From an uncultured Prevotella sp. (GTDB taxonomy: Bacteria; Bacteroidota; Bacteroidia; Bacteroidales; Bacteroidaceae): DNA of 64,000 bases. The position numbers and the translations under genes are program-made. Below are positions 17,244 to 26,374 of the stretch, one piece after another (position 1 is the stretch's first letter; every line of letters begins with the position of its first letter). The stretch covers positions 18,596 to 82,595 of the forward strand of contig CALBYK010000248.1 in the NCBI GenBank assembly GCA_937889855.1. The letters run 5' to 3'. Under the pieces are notes generated by a model. That model saw only the letters and a program-made list of their open reading frames with translations. It was not told where the DNA came from and did not search any database.

Positions 17244-17251
17244 CAAAGTTA
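17244..17251 (-). promoter_or_regulatory. -7 element (TAACTTTG) upstream of the DbpA helicase
   Basis: Minus-strand TAnnTTTG match 16 bases before the start codon; identical to the dapB and ychF -7 elements. Confidence 0.4.
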
Positions 17252-17308
17252 CAAAATTAGCGACAAATATTTGGACAAAGGTTGCCGCTTATTACATGGG
17301 CAAAAGAT

Positions 17309-17351
17309 TAACGGCAATTACGCGGAGATGTTGTCCGTATAATTGCCGTTA
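17309..17351 (-). terminator. Stem-loop terminator of the rimP-nusA-infB operon
   Basis: TAACGGCAATTA and its complement form a 12-base stem. On the minus strand it is followed by ATCTTTTG. A third partial copy of the arm (ATTGCCGTTA) lies nearer infB at about 17390, so an alternative pairing is possible. Confidence 0.6.
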
Positions 17352-17408
17352 GTCTTGATGTCGTATAATTTTTTATCGCAAGTCAGTGAAATTGCCGTTA
17401 ATATGGGC

Positions 17409-20273
17409 TTACAGAGTCTGCTTAACCTCAACCTCTGTGAAGGTCTCGAGCACGTCTCCCACCTGTATGTCGTTGAAGTTGACGAGCGAGATACCGCACT
17501 CGAAGTTGGTAGCTACCTCCTTGACGTCATCCTTGTAGCGTTTGAGCGCGGCAATCTCGGCAGTGTGAACCACGATACCGTCGCGAACGACACGAGCCTT
17601 GTCCGTGCGGTGAACCTTGCCCTCGGTGACGTAACATCCGGCAACAGTGCCAACCTTTGAAATCTTGTAGACCTCACGCACCTCTACCTGGCCTGTCACA
17701 ACCTCCTTCTTTACCTTGTCGAGCATACCAATCATGGCAGACTTGACGTCGTCGATGGCGTCGTAGATAACGGAGTAGGTGTTGATCTCCACACCCTCCT
17801 GGTCGGCAAGCTTGCGGGCTGCCGCAGACGGGCGTACCTGGAAGCCGACGATGATGGCGTCCGAGGCGTCGGCAAGCGTCACGTCACTCTCTGAAATCTG
17901 GCCGACAGCCTTGTGTATGACGTTGACCTTGATCTTCTCTGTGGAGAGCTTGATGAACGAGTCGCTGAGAGCCTCGATAGAACCGTCGGTGTCGCCTTTG
18001 ACAATGATGTTGAGTTCCTTGAACGATCCGAGCGCGATGCGGTGTGAGATGTCGGAGAGGGTGAGGCGCTTCTGTGTGCGCAGACCCTGCTCGCGCTGGA
18101 GCTGCAGACGCTTGTTGGCGATGTCGCGTGCCTCCTGCTCGGTCTCGAGAGTGTGGAACGAGTCGCCGGCGGTAGGAGCGCCGTTAAGTCCGAGGATAAT
18201 GGCAGGCTCGGCAGGACCGGCGCTGCTGATGCGCTGGTTGCGCTCGTTGAACATGGCCTTGATGCGTCCCCATGATGTTCCGGCGATGAGATTGTCGCCA
18301 ACGCGCAGCGTGCCGTTCGACACGAGAACGGTAGACACGTAGCCGCGGCCTTTGTCGAGCGACGACTCGATGATGGAACCCGTAGCCTTTCGGTTGGGGT
18401 TGGCCTTGAGGTCGAGCATCTCTGCCTCGAGAAGCACCTTCTCGAGAAGCTCGTTGACCCCGATGCCCTTCTTGGCGCTGATCTCCTGGCACTGGTACTT
18501 GCCGCCCCAGTCCTCCACGAGGAGGTTCATCTGGGCGAGTTCCTCGCGGACGCGGTCAGGGTTGGCACCCGGCTTGTCAATCTTGTTTATTGCAAACACC
18601 ATCGGCACATTGGCAGCTTGAGCATGTGCGATGGCCTCCTTGGTAGTAGGCATCACGGCGTCGTCGGCTGCGATGATGATGATGGCGATATCCGTCACCT
18701 GCGCGCCACGCGCACGCATGGCGGTGAACGCCTCGTGGCCTGGGGTGTCGAGGAACGTTATTCTGCGGCCGTCCTCAAGCTGCACGTTGTATGCGCCGAT
18801 GTGCTGTGTTATGCCGCCAGCCTCGCCGGCGATGACGTTGGTCTTGCGGATGTAGTCGAGCAGCGATGTCTTGCCGTGGTCGACGTGTCCCATTACGGTA
18901 ACAATCGGGGCACGCGGCACGAGGTCGTTCTCGTCGTCCTCAGCCTCGGTGATGGCCTCCTGCACCTCTGCGCTCACGTATTCGGTCTTGAAGCCGAACT
19001 CCTCAGCAACGAGGTTGATGGTCTCGGCGTCGAGGCGCTGGTTGATAGACACCATGATGCCGACGCTCATGAGCGTCCCGATGACCTGGTTGACGCTGAC
19101 GTTCATCATAGTGGCGAGTTCCGACACGGTCACGAACTCCGTGAGCTTCAGCACCTTGCTCTCCTTCTTCTCCTCGCGGCGTTCCTCGTTCATCTTCTCC
19201 TGGGCAGCCTCGCGCTTCTCCTTACGGTACTTGGCGCCCTTCTTTGTCTGGTTCGACTTGTTGGTGAGTCGTGCGAGCGTCTCCTTAACCTGGCGTGCAA
19301 CGTCCTCATCGCTCACCTCAGCCTGCTTTTGCTGTCCGCCGCGGTTGCGGTTCTTCTTCTTGTTCTTGCTGCTTGAGCCGGCGTTGCCGTTGTTGTTCTG
19401 CTTGCCGTTGTTGCCGTTTCCGCCCTGCTGGCTTGAAGCCGCATTGATGTCTACGCGCACCTTGTTGATGCGCTCGCGCTTCTTCTTGTCACCGCGCTGC
19501 TGCTGTGACTTCTCCTCGCGCTCCTTGCGTTTTTCCTCCTTCGACTTCTTCTTGGGTCGTGTGCTCTGGTTGAGCGTGGAGAGGTCGATTTTGCCAAGAA
19601 CGTTCACTCTTGGAGTGTTGAGCATTTTCTTCTCGCTCTTGGTAGTGAACAATGTCGTTTCAGACTTTGTCGTCTCAGCCGGCTGCTCTTTGGCAGCTTC
19701 GGCGGTCTTCTGTGTAGCAGGCTGTGTGGCAGCTGCCGTTTTCGACTCTTGTTTCTTTTCTGTTTTGTGCTCTTTGTTGTTCTGAACCACAGGCTTCTGA
19801 TTTTGTTTGTTTTCCGTCTTGTCCACTTTCACATCGGCAGCCGCCGGTTTCTGTGGTGTATCTTTCTTGCTGTTGACCGGCTTCTGACTGACGGCAGCAG
19901 TCTTGGCCTGCGACTCCTTATGGGCCTCAGGCTTTGCAGGCTTCAGCTGGGAAGGCTTCTTCCCTATGCTGTCGAGATCAATTTTGCCAAGCGGCTTGTA
20001 TTGTTGCTTGGTCGCTGATGGCAGAAGGCTCTCGGCGTTGCCGGTCTTCTCCTTCTTCTCTTTCGGTTTCTTCTGCAAGAGTTTCTCCGCTTGAGACCGC
20101 ACCTCCTTGTCCTGCTGGAACGCTCCGGCGAGGGCGGCATACTGCGCGTCGCTCAGCTTGAAGCTTGGTTCTGCCTTCACTTCTCCCAGATCGCTTCTTT
20201 TCTCAAGGAACTCCACTGCCGTCTGGAGTCCGATGTTCAACTCTCGTAATGCTTTGTTTAACCTGATGCTCAT
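17409..20273 (-). CDS. infB: Translation initiation factor IF-2
   Basis: A GTPase that delivers initiator tRNA to the ribosome. 954 residues, long because of a low-complexity N-terminal half (about residues 60-350, rich in Lys, Glu, Ala, Gln and Asn, with a [12 protein letters not shown] stretch), typical of Bacteroidota IF-2. The G domain starts near residue 455 with GHVDHGKTS, then DTPGHEAF and NKID. Domains II-IV follow, ending [18 protein letters not shown]. Last gene of rimP-nusA-infB, separated from nusA by 226 bases containing a hairpin. Confidence 0.97.
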   Translation of the reverse strand: MSIRLNKALRELNIGLQTAVEFLEKRSDLGEVKAEPSFKLSDAQYAALAGAFQQDKEVRSQAEKLLQKKPKEKKEKTGNAESLLPSATKQQYKPLGKIDLDSIGKKPSQLKPAKPEAHKESQAKTAAVSQKPVNSKKDTPQKPAAADVKVDKTENKQNQKPVVQNNKEHKTEKKQESKTAAATQPATQKTAEAAKEQPAETTKSETTLFTTKSEKKMLNTPRVNVLGKIDLSTLNQSTRPKKKSKEEKRKEREEKSQQQRGDKKKRERINKVRVDINAASSQQGGNGNNGKQNNNGNAGSSSKNKKKNRNRGGQQKQAEVSDEDVARQVKETLARLTNKSNQTKKGAKYRKEKREAAQEKMNEERREEKKESKVLKLTEFVTVSELATMMNVSVNQVIGTLMSVGIMVSINQRLDAETINLVAEEFGFKTEYVSAEVQEAITEAEDDENDLVPRAPIVTVMGHVDHGKTSLLDYIRKTNVIAGEAGGITQHIGAYNVQLEDGRRITFLDTPGHEAFTAMRARGAQVTDIAIIIIAADDAVMPTTKEAIAHAQAANVPMVFAINKIDKPGANPDRVREELAQMNLLVEDWGGKYQCQEISAKKGIGVNELLEKVLLEAEMLDLKANPNRKATGSIIESSLDKGRGYVSTVLVSNGTLRVGDNLIAGTSWGRIKAMFNERNQRISSAGPAEPAIILGLNGAPTAGDSFHTLETEQEARDIANKRLQLQREQGLRTQKRLTLSDISHRIALGSFKELNIIVKGDTDGSIEALSDSFIKLSTEKIKVNVIHKAVGQISESDVTLADASDAIIVGFQVRPSAAARKLADQEGVEINTYSVIYDAIDDVKSAMIGMLDKVKKEVVTGQVEVREVYKISKVGTVAGCYVTEGKVHRTDKARVVRDGIVVHTAEIAALKRYKDDVKEVATNFECGISLVNFNDIQVGDVLETFTEVEVKQTL

Positions 20274-20446
20274 ATTTTGTCGTTTTAAAAAAGTGAAAGA
20301 GTAAAAGAGTAAAAAAGTAAAACGTCTGCCTACCTCTGCTCCCCGTAGCCTTGCTGTGCAGCCGCAATTGTGGAGCTACTCGCTTTCACGTCTTTCCTTT
20401 TTTGCTTTGTATTTGTTTAAAAAGTTATTACTGTATAGATACTCGC

Positions 20447-20489
20447 TAAGGGAGTCCCGAAAATCCTCGCGGATTCCGAAGCTCCCTTA
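20447..20489. repeat. Imperfect hairpin between nusA and infB
   Basis: TAAGGGAG and CTCCCTTA form the base of a stem with a further GGATT/AATCC pairing near the loop. It lies 11 bases after the nusA stop with no T-run. It may process or partly terminate the operon mRNA. The rest of the 226-base gap holds an A-rich stretch with GTAAAA repeats (20290-20322). Confidence 0.45.
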
Positions 20490-20499
20490 TCGGTTCTTC

Positions 20500-21762
20500 T
20501 TAGTTCTCAAACTCGGCGCGCAGCACCTTCAGCACGTTGTCGACCGTCTCCTCCTCGAGGTCGGCCTTCTCAACGAGCATGTCGCGCGGCGCGTTGAGCA
20601 CAGCCTTGGCAGTGTCGAGACCGATGCCCTTGATGGCATCGATAACCCACTGGTCGATTTCGTCGGAGAACTCGTCGAGGTAGATGTCCTCGTCGGCCTC
20701 GTCGCCGTTGACTTCGCGGAACACGTCGATGGTGTACTCGGTGAGCATTGACGCAAGCTTGATGTTCATGCCGCCACGTCCGATGGCGAGACTCACCTCC
20801 TCCGGCTTGAGGTATACCTCAGCCTTCTTGTTCTCCTCGTCGATGTTGATGCTCGATACCTTGGCAGGCGACAGGGCACGCTGGATGAAGAGCTTGGTGT
20901 TGGCGGTGTAGTTGATGACGTCTATATTCTCGTTGCACAGCTCGCGCACGATGCCGTGCACACGGCTGCCTTTCACGCCCACGCAGGCTCCAACGGGGTC
21001 GATGCGGTCGTCGAAGCTCTCTACTGCAATCTTGGCACGCTCGCCCGGCATGCGTGCGATGCGGCGTATGGCGATTACACCCTCGGCAATCTCCGGCACC
21101 TCAGCCTCGAGCAGGCGCTGGAGGAACATCGGGCTTGTGCGTGAGAGGATAATCTTGGGGTTGTTGTTCTCGTTGTCTACGCGCTCGATGACGGCGCGTA
21201 TTGTCTCGCCCTTGCGGTACTGGTCGGCAGGAATCTGCTCAGCCTTGGGCAAGATGAGCTCGTTGTTCTCGTCGTCTACCACGAGCACCTCGCGCTTCCA
21301 CACCTGGTACACCTCTGCTGCGATGATTTGTCCTACGCGGTCCTTGTATTTGTTGTAGAGCGAGTCGTGCTCAAGCTCGAGAATCTTTGAGGCGAGCGTT
21401 TGGCGGAGGTTGAGGATTGCGCGGCGGCCGAACTTTGCGAAGTCAACGCGCTCGGACACGTCCTCGCCCACCTCATAGTCGGGCTCTATCTTGCGTGCGT
21501 CCTTGAGTGCAATCTGCTTGTTCTCGTCCTCCACCTCTCCGTCGGCCACAACCACGCGGTTGCGGTAGATCTCGAAGTCGCCCTTGTCGGGATTGACGAT
21601 AACATCGAAGTTCTCGTCGCTGCCGAATATCTTAGCCAGAACGTTGCGGAAGCTTTCCTCCAGAACGCTCACGAGAGTGGTGCGGTCGATGTTCTTGGTT
21701 TCCTTGAATTCCTTGAACGAGTCGAACATGCTCACTACATCTTCTTTCTTTGCTGCTGCCAT
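20500..21762 (-). CDS. nusA: Transcription termination/antitermination factor NusA
   Basis: 420 residues. Order: N-terminal RNA-polymerase-binding domain, S1 domain (about 135-200), two KH domains (about 230-345, with KVSSINIDEENKKAEVYL and AIGRGGMNIKLAS), and a short acidic C-terminal helical region. There are no C-terminal AR1/AR2 repeats as in E. coli, which is normal for this phylum. It lies 3 bases after rimP. Confidence 0.96.
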   Translation of the reverse strand: MAAAKKEDVVSMFDSFKEFKETKNIDRTTLVSVLEESFRNVLAKIFGSDENFDVIVNPDKGDFEIYRNRVVVADGEVEDENKQIALKDARKIEPDYEVGEDVSERVDFAKFGRRAILNLRQTLASKILELEHDSLYNKYKDRVGQIIAAEVYQVWKREVLVVDDENNELILPKAEQIPADQYRKGETIRAVIERVDNENNNPKIILSRTSPMFLQRLLEAEVPEIAEGVIAIRRIARMPGERAKIAVESFDDRIDPVGACVGVKGSRVHGIVRELCNENIDVINYTANTKLFIQRALSPAKVSSINIDEENKKAEVYLKPEEVSLAIGRGGMNIKLASMLTEYTIDVFREVNGDEADEDIYLDEFSDEIDQWVIDAIKGIGLDTAKAVLNAPRDMLVEKADLEEETVDNVLKVLRAEFEN

Positions 21763-21765
21763 AGC

Positions 21766-22239
21766 TTATTTGAAATTTATTAAGTATTTTGTATATTTCA
21801 CGTTGTTCATTTTGAAAGGCTTGTCCACCTCGACTAGTTGCGGGCGCTTCTTGCCTTCCACCTTCTGTTTCTCCTGCACCGTGACAGTGAAGTCGTTGTC
21901 GTTGTCGTCCACACTCTTGAGAATGCCTTTGTATTTCTTGCCGTCGGCGTCGAGCACCTCTACTTCCTTGCCCACGAAGCAGTGATACTGCTGCGGCACC
22001 TTGAAAGGCTGTCCAAGTCCGGCGGAACCTACCTCCAGCTCATAGTCCTCCTCGTCGCGGCTGAGGTGGTCCTCGATGTAACGGCTCAGCTCCACGCAGT
22101 CCTCAATCCACACGCCGTCGGCGTGGTCAATCTCCACCACGATGCGGTCGTCGGGGCTGACTTCTATGTCGACAAGGAAGTACTCCTTGCCGTCAAGCCA
22201 CTCTTCTACAATACTTCTTACGGTGTTTTTGTCTATCAT
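21766..22239 (-). CDS. rimP: Ribosome maturation factor RimP
   Basis: 157 residues acting in 30S subunit assembly. Two-domain RimP with the N-terminal SPDDRIVVEIDHADGVWIEDCVELSR and the LEVGSAGLGQPF segment (family consensus LEVSSPGLDRPL), followed by the Sm-like C-terminal domain. First gene of rimP-nusA-infB. The leader contains a terminator-like hairpin just after the predicted transcription start. Confidence 0.93.
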   Translation of the reverse strand: MIDKNTVRSIVEEWLDGKEYFLVDIEVSPDDRIVVEIDHADGVWIEDCVELSRYIEDHLSRDEEDYELEVGSAGLGQPFKVPQQYHCFVGKEVEVLDADGKKYKGILKSVDDNDNDFTVTVQEKQKVEGKKRPQLVEVDKPFKMNNVKYTKYLINFK

Positions 22240-22257
22240 ATATATATATTAGAGAAT

Positions 22258-22289
22258 AAAAAATGAGGAGCTCTCTCGGAGCCCCTCAT
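22258..22289 (-). promoter_or_regulatory. Terminator-like hairpin with U-run in the rimP leader (possible attenuator)
   Basis: On the minus strand a stem ATGAGGGGCTC/GAGCTCCTCAT (one mismatch, 5-base loop) is followed at once by six T residues (A-run 22258-22263 on the plus strand), then about 18 bases to the rimP ATG. It starts roughly 8-10 bases after the predicted transcription start, so it would sit at the very 5' end of the operon mRNA. Such a structure could attenuate transcription or stabilise the 5' end. Confidence 0.5.
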
Positions 22290-22303
22290 TCCACTGAACG
22301 ATG

Positions 22304-22335
22304 CAAAATTACTAATTTTCTGCAACGTGGACAAA
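22304..22335 (-). promoter_or_regulatory. Promoter TTTG-N20-TAATTTTG for rimP-nusA-infB
   Basis: The -33 TTTG (complement of 22332-22335) and -7 TAATTTTG (complement of 22304-22311) are separated by exactly 20 bases, the Bacteroidota consensus spacing. The predicted start is near 22298. The remaining 22336-22649 stretch has no convincing gene: an 82-codon minus-strand ORF at 22454-22702 has no recognisable features. Confidence 0.65.
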
Positions 22336-22649
22336 TATTTACTGCATTTTTCTGCATCATACCGCTGTATTTAGGCTATGTGAGGTTGTGTCAATACAAT
22401 ATATCAAGCAAACTCGATATTATGCTATGGCATAACACCACCCCCATTAAACCTTATTTTTCCCAGTTGTTGGCGATTTCTTCCTGAATTTTTGGAATAG
22501 GCACATGGCGAGGAGTGCATACCAATAAAAGTCGGCACCTTTTGTGTCGCTTTGTAAGTCCATCGCAGGCGTCCATCCCCTCTTTATCCAAAGAAATGTG
22601 AAACGTACTAATAGGATTGTAATTATGCAGAACCAAATGACAGAAGTAA

Positions 22650-23636
22650 TTAATGCTTGTTATGCCAATAGTTGAAGCTATACAAAGCAGTGGCGAGTCC
22701 ATTCTTTATGTGCATCTTTTGACTGTCGGTCAATTCGTCTGAATTGTCTATGGCTTCAGCATATTTGTTAATCAGCATAATAACCGTGTCGTAGTCATTT
22801 GCCGTATCTTGGAATATCTCTTTGAAGAGTTCCATGACTTTGTCGGGCAGTGGGTCCGCTGTGCTAAAATACGCTGTCTCGCCAGTTGTTCCAATCATGT
22901 CGGAGAGTTCTTCCATTTCCTTAGACTCCATGGCAGCGTTCACGGCATAATCTTTAGATTCTATTTTGTATGCATGTTGGGTCGTTATATTGCCTTCAAA
23001 TGACGCAAGCACAACATTGTGGAGTTTTCCTATATTCAGCTGCTCCTGTGACAAGTTTACAGACTTCAACAATTTCGCATCAAGATTGATTTGTTTTCGT
23101 GCAGTAGAGTCTTTAACCGTGATATTGCCAAAATCAACGACATTTAAATCTTGTGCCAACGCTGCGTACAGCATTGTTTTTGCTTCGCCCATATCGATGT
23201 CTGTGCGCTTGTCGCCATTGCCGAGGTCGGCATTGACTTTGTCTCCTTTCATGACTGGTTCTGAGTTCTCATAGTAGTATGCTCTGAACGATCTGTATCC
23301 GCCATAGATTGCACCGCCAAGAAGAGTGCATACGGCTGTGATTCTTTTATCATGGTATTTTTCCTTTCCTATGTCGTATCCTTTCTTTCCGCCTCTATAT
23401 GCTCCATATATATCTTCAATGATTATATTTGTAGCGCGAGCGCTGACCCTTGTGTTTGGCGTCTCTTCCAATACTCTTCTGTTGAATGTTGCCAAGTCGT
23501 TTAACAACGCGGATTGTCCTGTCGAAAATCTTTGTCCACTGTTATCTTCCACATCGCTATTGCATGATGCTGTGACGAACAGCACAATTGCGATGAAACT
23601 AAGCGTTAAAAGCTTTGCTAAATTCTCTTTTTTCAT
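22650..23636 (-). CDS. Lipoprotein of unknown function, divergent from a TPR/HTH regulator
   Basis: 328 residues; lipobox TASC at about residue 25, so a lipid-anchored envelope protein. It has a short Gly-rich, possibly membrane-interacting segment (CTLLGGAIYGGYRSF, about 103-117), then a polar helical body and an acidic region (DLGNGDKRTDIDMGE). No known family. The promoter region at 23673-23718 holds a -7 element TAATTTTG and an inverted repeat shared in style with the 8.2 kb cassette. The neighbouring regulator is the intact paralogue of the broken one at 8300-9996. This suggests that each regulator controls or senses its own lipoprotein. Confidence 0.65.
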   Translation of the reverse strand: MKKENLAKLLTLSFIAIVLFVTASCNSDVEDNSGQRFSTGQSALLNDLATFNRRVLEETPNTRVSARATNIIIEDIYGAYRGGKKGYDIGKEKYHDKRITAVCTLLGGAIYGGYRSFRAYYYENSEPVMKGDKVNADLGNGDKRTDIDMGEAKTMLYAALAQDLNVVDFGNITVKDSTARKQINLDAKLLKSVNLSQEQLNIGKLHNVVLASFEGNITTQHAYKIESKDYAVNAAMESKEMEELSDMIGTTGETAYFSTADPLPDKVMELFKEIFQDTANDYDTVIMLINKYAEAIDNSDELTDSQKMHIKNGLATALYSFNYWHNKH

Positions 23637-23672
23637 AAGTTTTGTTTTTTGTGATTATTGATTTTGATGCCG

Positions 23673-23680
23673 CAAAATTA
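23673..23680 (-). promoter_or_regulatory. -7 element (TAATTTTG) for the lipoprotein gene
   Basis: Minus-strand TAnnTTTG match, 36 bases upstream of the ATG at 23636; the same octamer as at 8139-8146 in the paralogous cassette. Confidence 0.5.
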
Positions 23681-23691
23681 GTGTTTTGCAA

Positions 23692-23718
23692 TGGAACAAA
23701 ATAAATTCTGCCGTTCCA
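23692..23718. promoter_or_regulatory. Inverted repeat TGGAAC-N15-GTTCCA in the divergent promoter region
   Basis: Perfect 6-base arms. Two more direct TGGAACA copies lie at 23828-23834 and 23837-23843, near the regulator promoter. A candidate operator, parallel to 8178-8202. Confidence 0.4.
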
Positions 23719-23860
23719 ATAAGTTTCATGTCTAAAATAATGTTTTGTTAGTTTTATAATATGCTGATAATAAATGAGATAAATAAGAATTGCATTTCTT
23801 TAAATATGAAGCACAATAATCGTTGTATGGAACAAATGGAACAAAAAAGAGGCTGTAAAT

Positions 23861-23891
23861 TTTGATATGTTTGATTTTTTATAGACCTTTG
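23861..23891 (+). promoter_or_regulatory. Promoter TTTG-N19-GACCTTTG for the TPR/HTH regulator
   Basis: -33 at 23861-23864 and a -7 with one mismatch in the TA at 23884-23891, 25 bases before the ATG. Confidence 0.45.
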
Positions 23892-23916
23892 CATGCAGAA
23901 ATAGACACATGTGTAA

Positions 23917-25488
23917 ATGAAATCAATTGGTTATATCTTCATATTTTTTATCTGTATATTATATTCATGCACTGATGGAAAATTGATGTCTAAATTTAAG
24001 GAAATAGAGAGTGTAGGAGCGGATAAGCCAACGCTTGCATTGCGTATGCTTGATTCACTTGACATTGACGTGAGGGGCAGTGATGAATATATACGCATGA
24101 GGTATGAACTGCTTTCTATACATATGAATATAAAGCAGCATGTCTTTCCTGGTTCCAGCATAAGAACAAGCAATCTTGTAGCTTATTTCGATAGAAGTGG
24201 CACGAACCGCGACCAGCAGGAAGCCTGCTATTGCGCTGGAATGACTCTTGCCAACATGGGAGATTCTTTCCATGCAATAAGCTATTTGCAGAAATCAGAA
24301 AGAATAGCGTTCAATAAAGACAGGCTCGATTCTGTCTTGCTGCGCGACACTTATTCCGCACTGTATACACAGTATAGGCGTATAAGTGATTATCCTAAGG
24401 CGTTTGTTGCAGCAAAAGAAGAGATGAATATTTCAAGAAGTATGGGAGATGTGACAAGCGCGGTGGCCTTTCGTCTTGGTGAAGCCTACCTTTCCATAGA
24501 CAGTGTGCGGCAAGCCAGCAAATGTTTTGATAAAGCTCTGGAAAGCATACGTTTCCCACACACTCACGACGCCCAGAACTTGCTGTATGGCTTGTTGGAG
24601 AAATTTTCCGTCCTCGGACAGACAGCAAATGCAGATAGATGCCATTCCTTGCTAAATGCAAACGACAGCATAACGCTTTCGCCTGTCTGCGGTAATGCAT
24701 TGGGGGCATATTTTCGTATGAAGGGCAATACAAGTCAGGCTGTATGCTATTATAGGACAGCGTATGCTCAGGACAAAGACGAGTGTGCCGCTTATGATGC
24801 CGCTGTCGCGCTGTTCGACATTTATAGCAAAGATGGTAATATGATGGCTGCTAATGATTGCGCAAGGAAAATTATCTGCATGACCAGACATTCAAAGTCA
24901 ATAAAGAACATGTTGATTGCAGATTGCCAATATGGAGAGAGTGAGGATAGCAGCACATTGCATAGTGTAGAAAGATGGAAAGATTTGTACCGTAACATGT
25001 TTTGGACAATTCTGTTTATGGCAACAATCATTGTCATGATTGTCTACATCATAAACATGAAGCACAAGAATGATGCCCTTAAGAAAATGTTAGGTTATGC
25101 CAATGAATTGAAGGATGCGCAGCAGAACATCAAGAACAAGGCCAGGCAAAGCCAGTCGCTCATACAGATGCTTCATAAGACGGAGCTTGAGAGTAAAGCC
25201 GAGGAGATTGTGCAGTCTGTGAAGGATGCCGCTTCGGGAAAGCGCAAACTTACAGAGGATGAGTGGAGACAGTTGTACAAGGCTGTTGACGACTTGCATC
25301 CGCATTTCAGGGAGTTGCTTACCGAGCATATAGGCAATTTCTCCGAGTTGCAGATGCAGGTGTGTTATCTTATGCGAGTGGGGTTGAGTAATCCACAAAT
25401 CAAGAACGTTACCGATGTGCCGCGTACAACAATATGGCGGTGGACAAACACGTATAAATGGATTTATGACAAGAACATTGATGGATAA
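23917..25488 (+). CDS. Membrane-spanning TPR/HTH transcriptional regulator
   Basis: 523 residues. A lipobox-like leader (ILYSC) precedes a TPR-like helical region (to about 340), one membrane helix (about 361-381, FWTILFMATIIVMIVYII), a coiled coil (385-430) and a C-terminal DNA-binding region with LTEDEWRQLYKAVDDLHP, then LQMQVCYLMRVGLSNPQI and RTTIWRWTN. Bacteroidota encode many such proteins; the fold suggests periplasmic sensing coupled to DNA binding, but no ligand is known. An intact paralogue of the broken gene at 8300-9996. The next gene overlaps its 3' end by 8 bases. Confidence 0.75.
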   Translation: MKSIGYIFIFFICILYSCTDGKLMSKFKEIESVGADKPTLALRMLDSLDIDVRGSDEYIRMRYELLSIHMNIKQHVFPGSSIRTSNLVAYFDRSGTNRDQQEACYCAGMTLANMGDSFHAISYLQKSERIAFNKDRLDSVLLRDTYSALYTQYRRISDYPKAFVAAKEEMNISRSMGDVTSAVAFRLGEAYLSIDSVRQASKCFDKALESIRFPHTHDAQNLLYGLLEKFSVLGQTANADRCHSLLNANDSITLSPVCGNALGAYFRMKGNTSQAVCYYRTAYAQDKDECAAYDAAVALFDIYSKDGNMMAANDCARKIICMTRHSKSIKNMLIADCQYGESEDSSTLHSVERWKDLYRNMFWTILFMATIIVMIVYIINMKHKNDALKKMLGYANELKDAQQNIKNKARQSQSLIQMLHKTELESKAEEIVQSVKDAASGKRKLTEDEWRQLYKAVDDLHPHFRELLTEHIGNFSELQMQVCYLMRVGLSNPQIKNVTDVPRTTIWRWTNTYKWIYDKNIDG

Positions 25489-26374
25489 CAGTAACTTTAA
25501 GGTATTTGAGCTGTACAAGGCACGTACAATAGGCGGTGTTTTTGCGGACACTTTTGGCTTTATGTCAAAAGCCAAGAACGCTTTGTTATATTATCTTGCA
25601 CCATGTTTGGCGCTTTGGGCCGTGGTACAGGCATTATTGGTGAAAGAGCCGTATACGGATACTGCCGTTACTCCAGCCTGGGACGATGTCGTCTATTGTA
25701 TTACGAATGTCGTTTGGGGAAGCCTGGAAGGGCTGATGTTCGACACTTTTGCTGCTTTACTATCCATAAATACGGTTTACTGTATTATTAGGTATTATGA
25801 TAAGGGGAGTAATTTCCAAGTGGCATTTTGGCGTTTGCAATTGGATCAGCTTCCAAAAACATGTAAGTGTGTGTTGGCAGTTCTGCTGATGTTGCTTTTG
25901 CAGGTTTTCATGTTCTCCATTGTGGGACTTTTGGCCATGTCAGGATTTGGAGAAGACAGTCTTACCGTGTCAATAGTTGTTTCTATTGCCTTAATGATAC
26001 TTTTGATGCCAATAGTATTGTTTGCAGTGCCTGTATTCTCCATAGGCTCTCCTTCCTTGTTTGAAGGAATGCGTGGCGCGTGTCTTGCAGGCATAAAGGC
26101 ATGGTGGAGCACAGTGGTGGCTATTGTGGTTCTGTTCGTTGTCTTGGACGTAATAGGCAGTACTCCCGTGGCGGTGCTCGTATGGATGAGAGAACTGTTT
26201 GTAAATAGCGGCAACGGGTCGTTCTATTTTGCCGCCGCGCCATGGTATGACGTTGCCATTGGCGCAGCGGCTGTATTGCGTAATCTCATCCGTTATTCCA
26301 CGTATGTGCTCATGAGTGTGGCGTTGGCGTACCAGTATGGGCGGTTCACTCAATCTCCTTCTGCAGGTGAATGA
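25481..26374 (+). CDS. Multi-pass membrane protein of unknown function
   Basis: 297 residues from MDNSNFKVFELYK. This start overlaps the regulator stop codon (ATGGATAA), a typical coupling arrangement; upstream in-frame starts would lie deeper in the regulator. About six membrane segments (around 28-50, 80-100, 125-150, 160-185, 205-230 and 255-285). No family can be named. Coupling to the regulator suggests a role in the same sensing or envelope function. Its 3' end overlaps the convergent plug-domain gene by 29 bases. Confidence 0.65.
   Translation: MDNSNFKVFELYKARTIGGVFADTFGFMSKAKNALLYYLAPCLALWAVVQALLVKEPYTDTAVTPAWDDVVYCITNVVWGSLEGLMFDTFAALLSINTVYCIIRYYDKGSNFQVAFWRLQLDQLPKTCKCVLAVLLMLLLQVFMFSIVGLLAMSGFGEDSLTVSIVVSIALMILLMPIVLFAVPVFSIGSPSLFEGMRGACLAGIKAWWSTVVAIVVLFVVLDVIGSTPVAVLVWMRELFVNSGNGSFYFAAAPWYDVAIGAAAVLRNLIRYSTYVLMSVALAYQYGRFTQSPSAGE

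Noticed and set aside
22454..22702. 82-codon minus-strand ORF between the rimP promoter and the lipoprotein gene
   Set aside because: It overlaps the lipoprotein 3' end by 53 bases, lacks a promoter and shows no domain; possibly a gene remnant, but not supportable.
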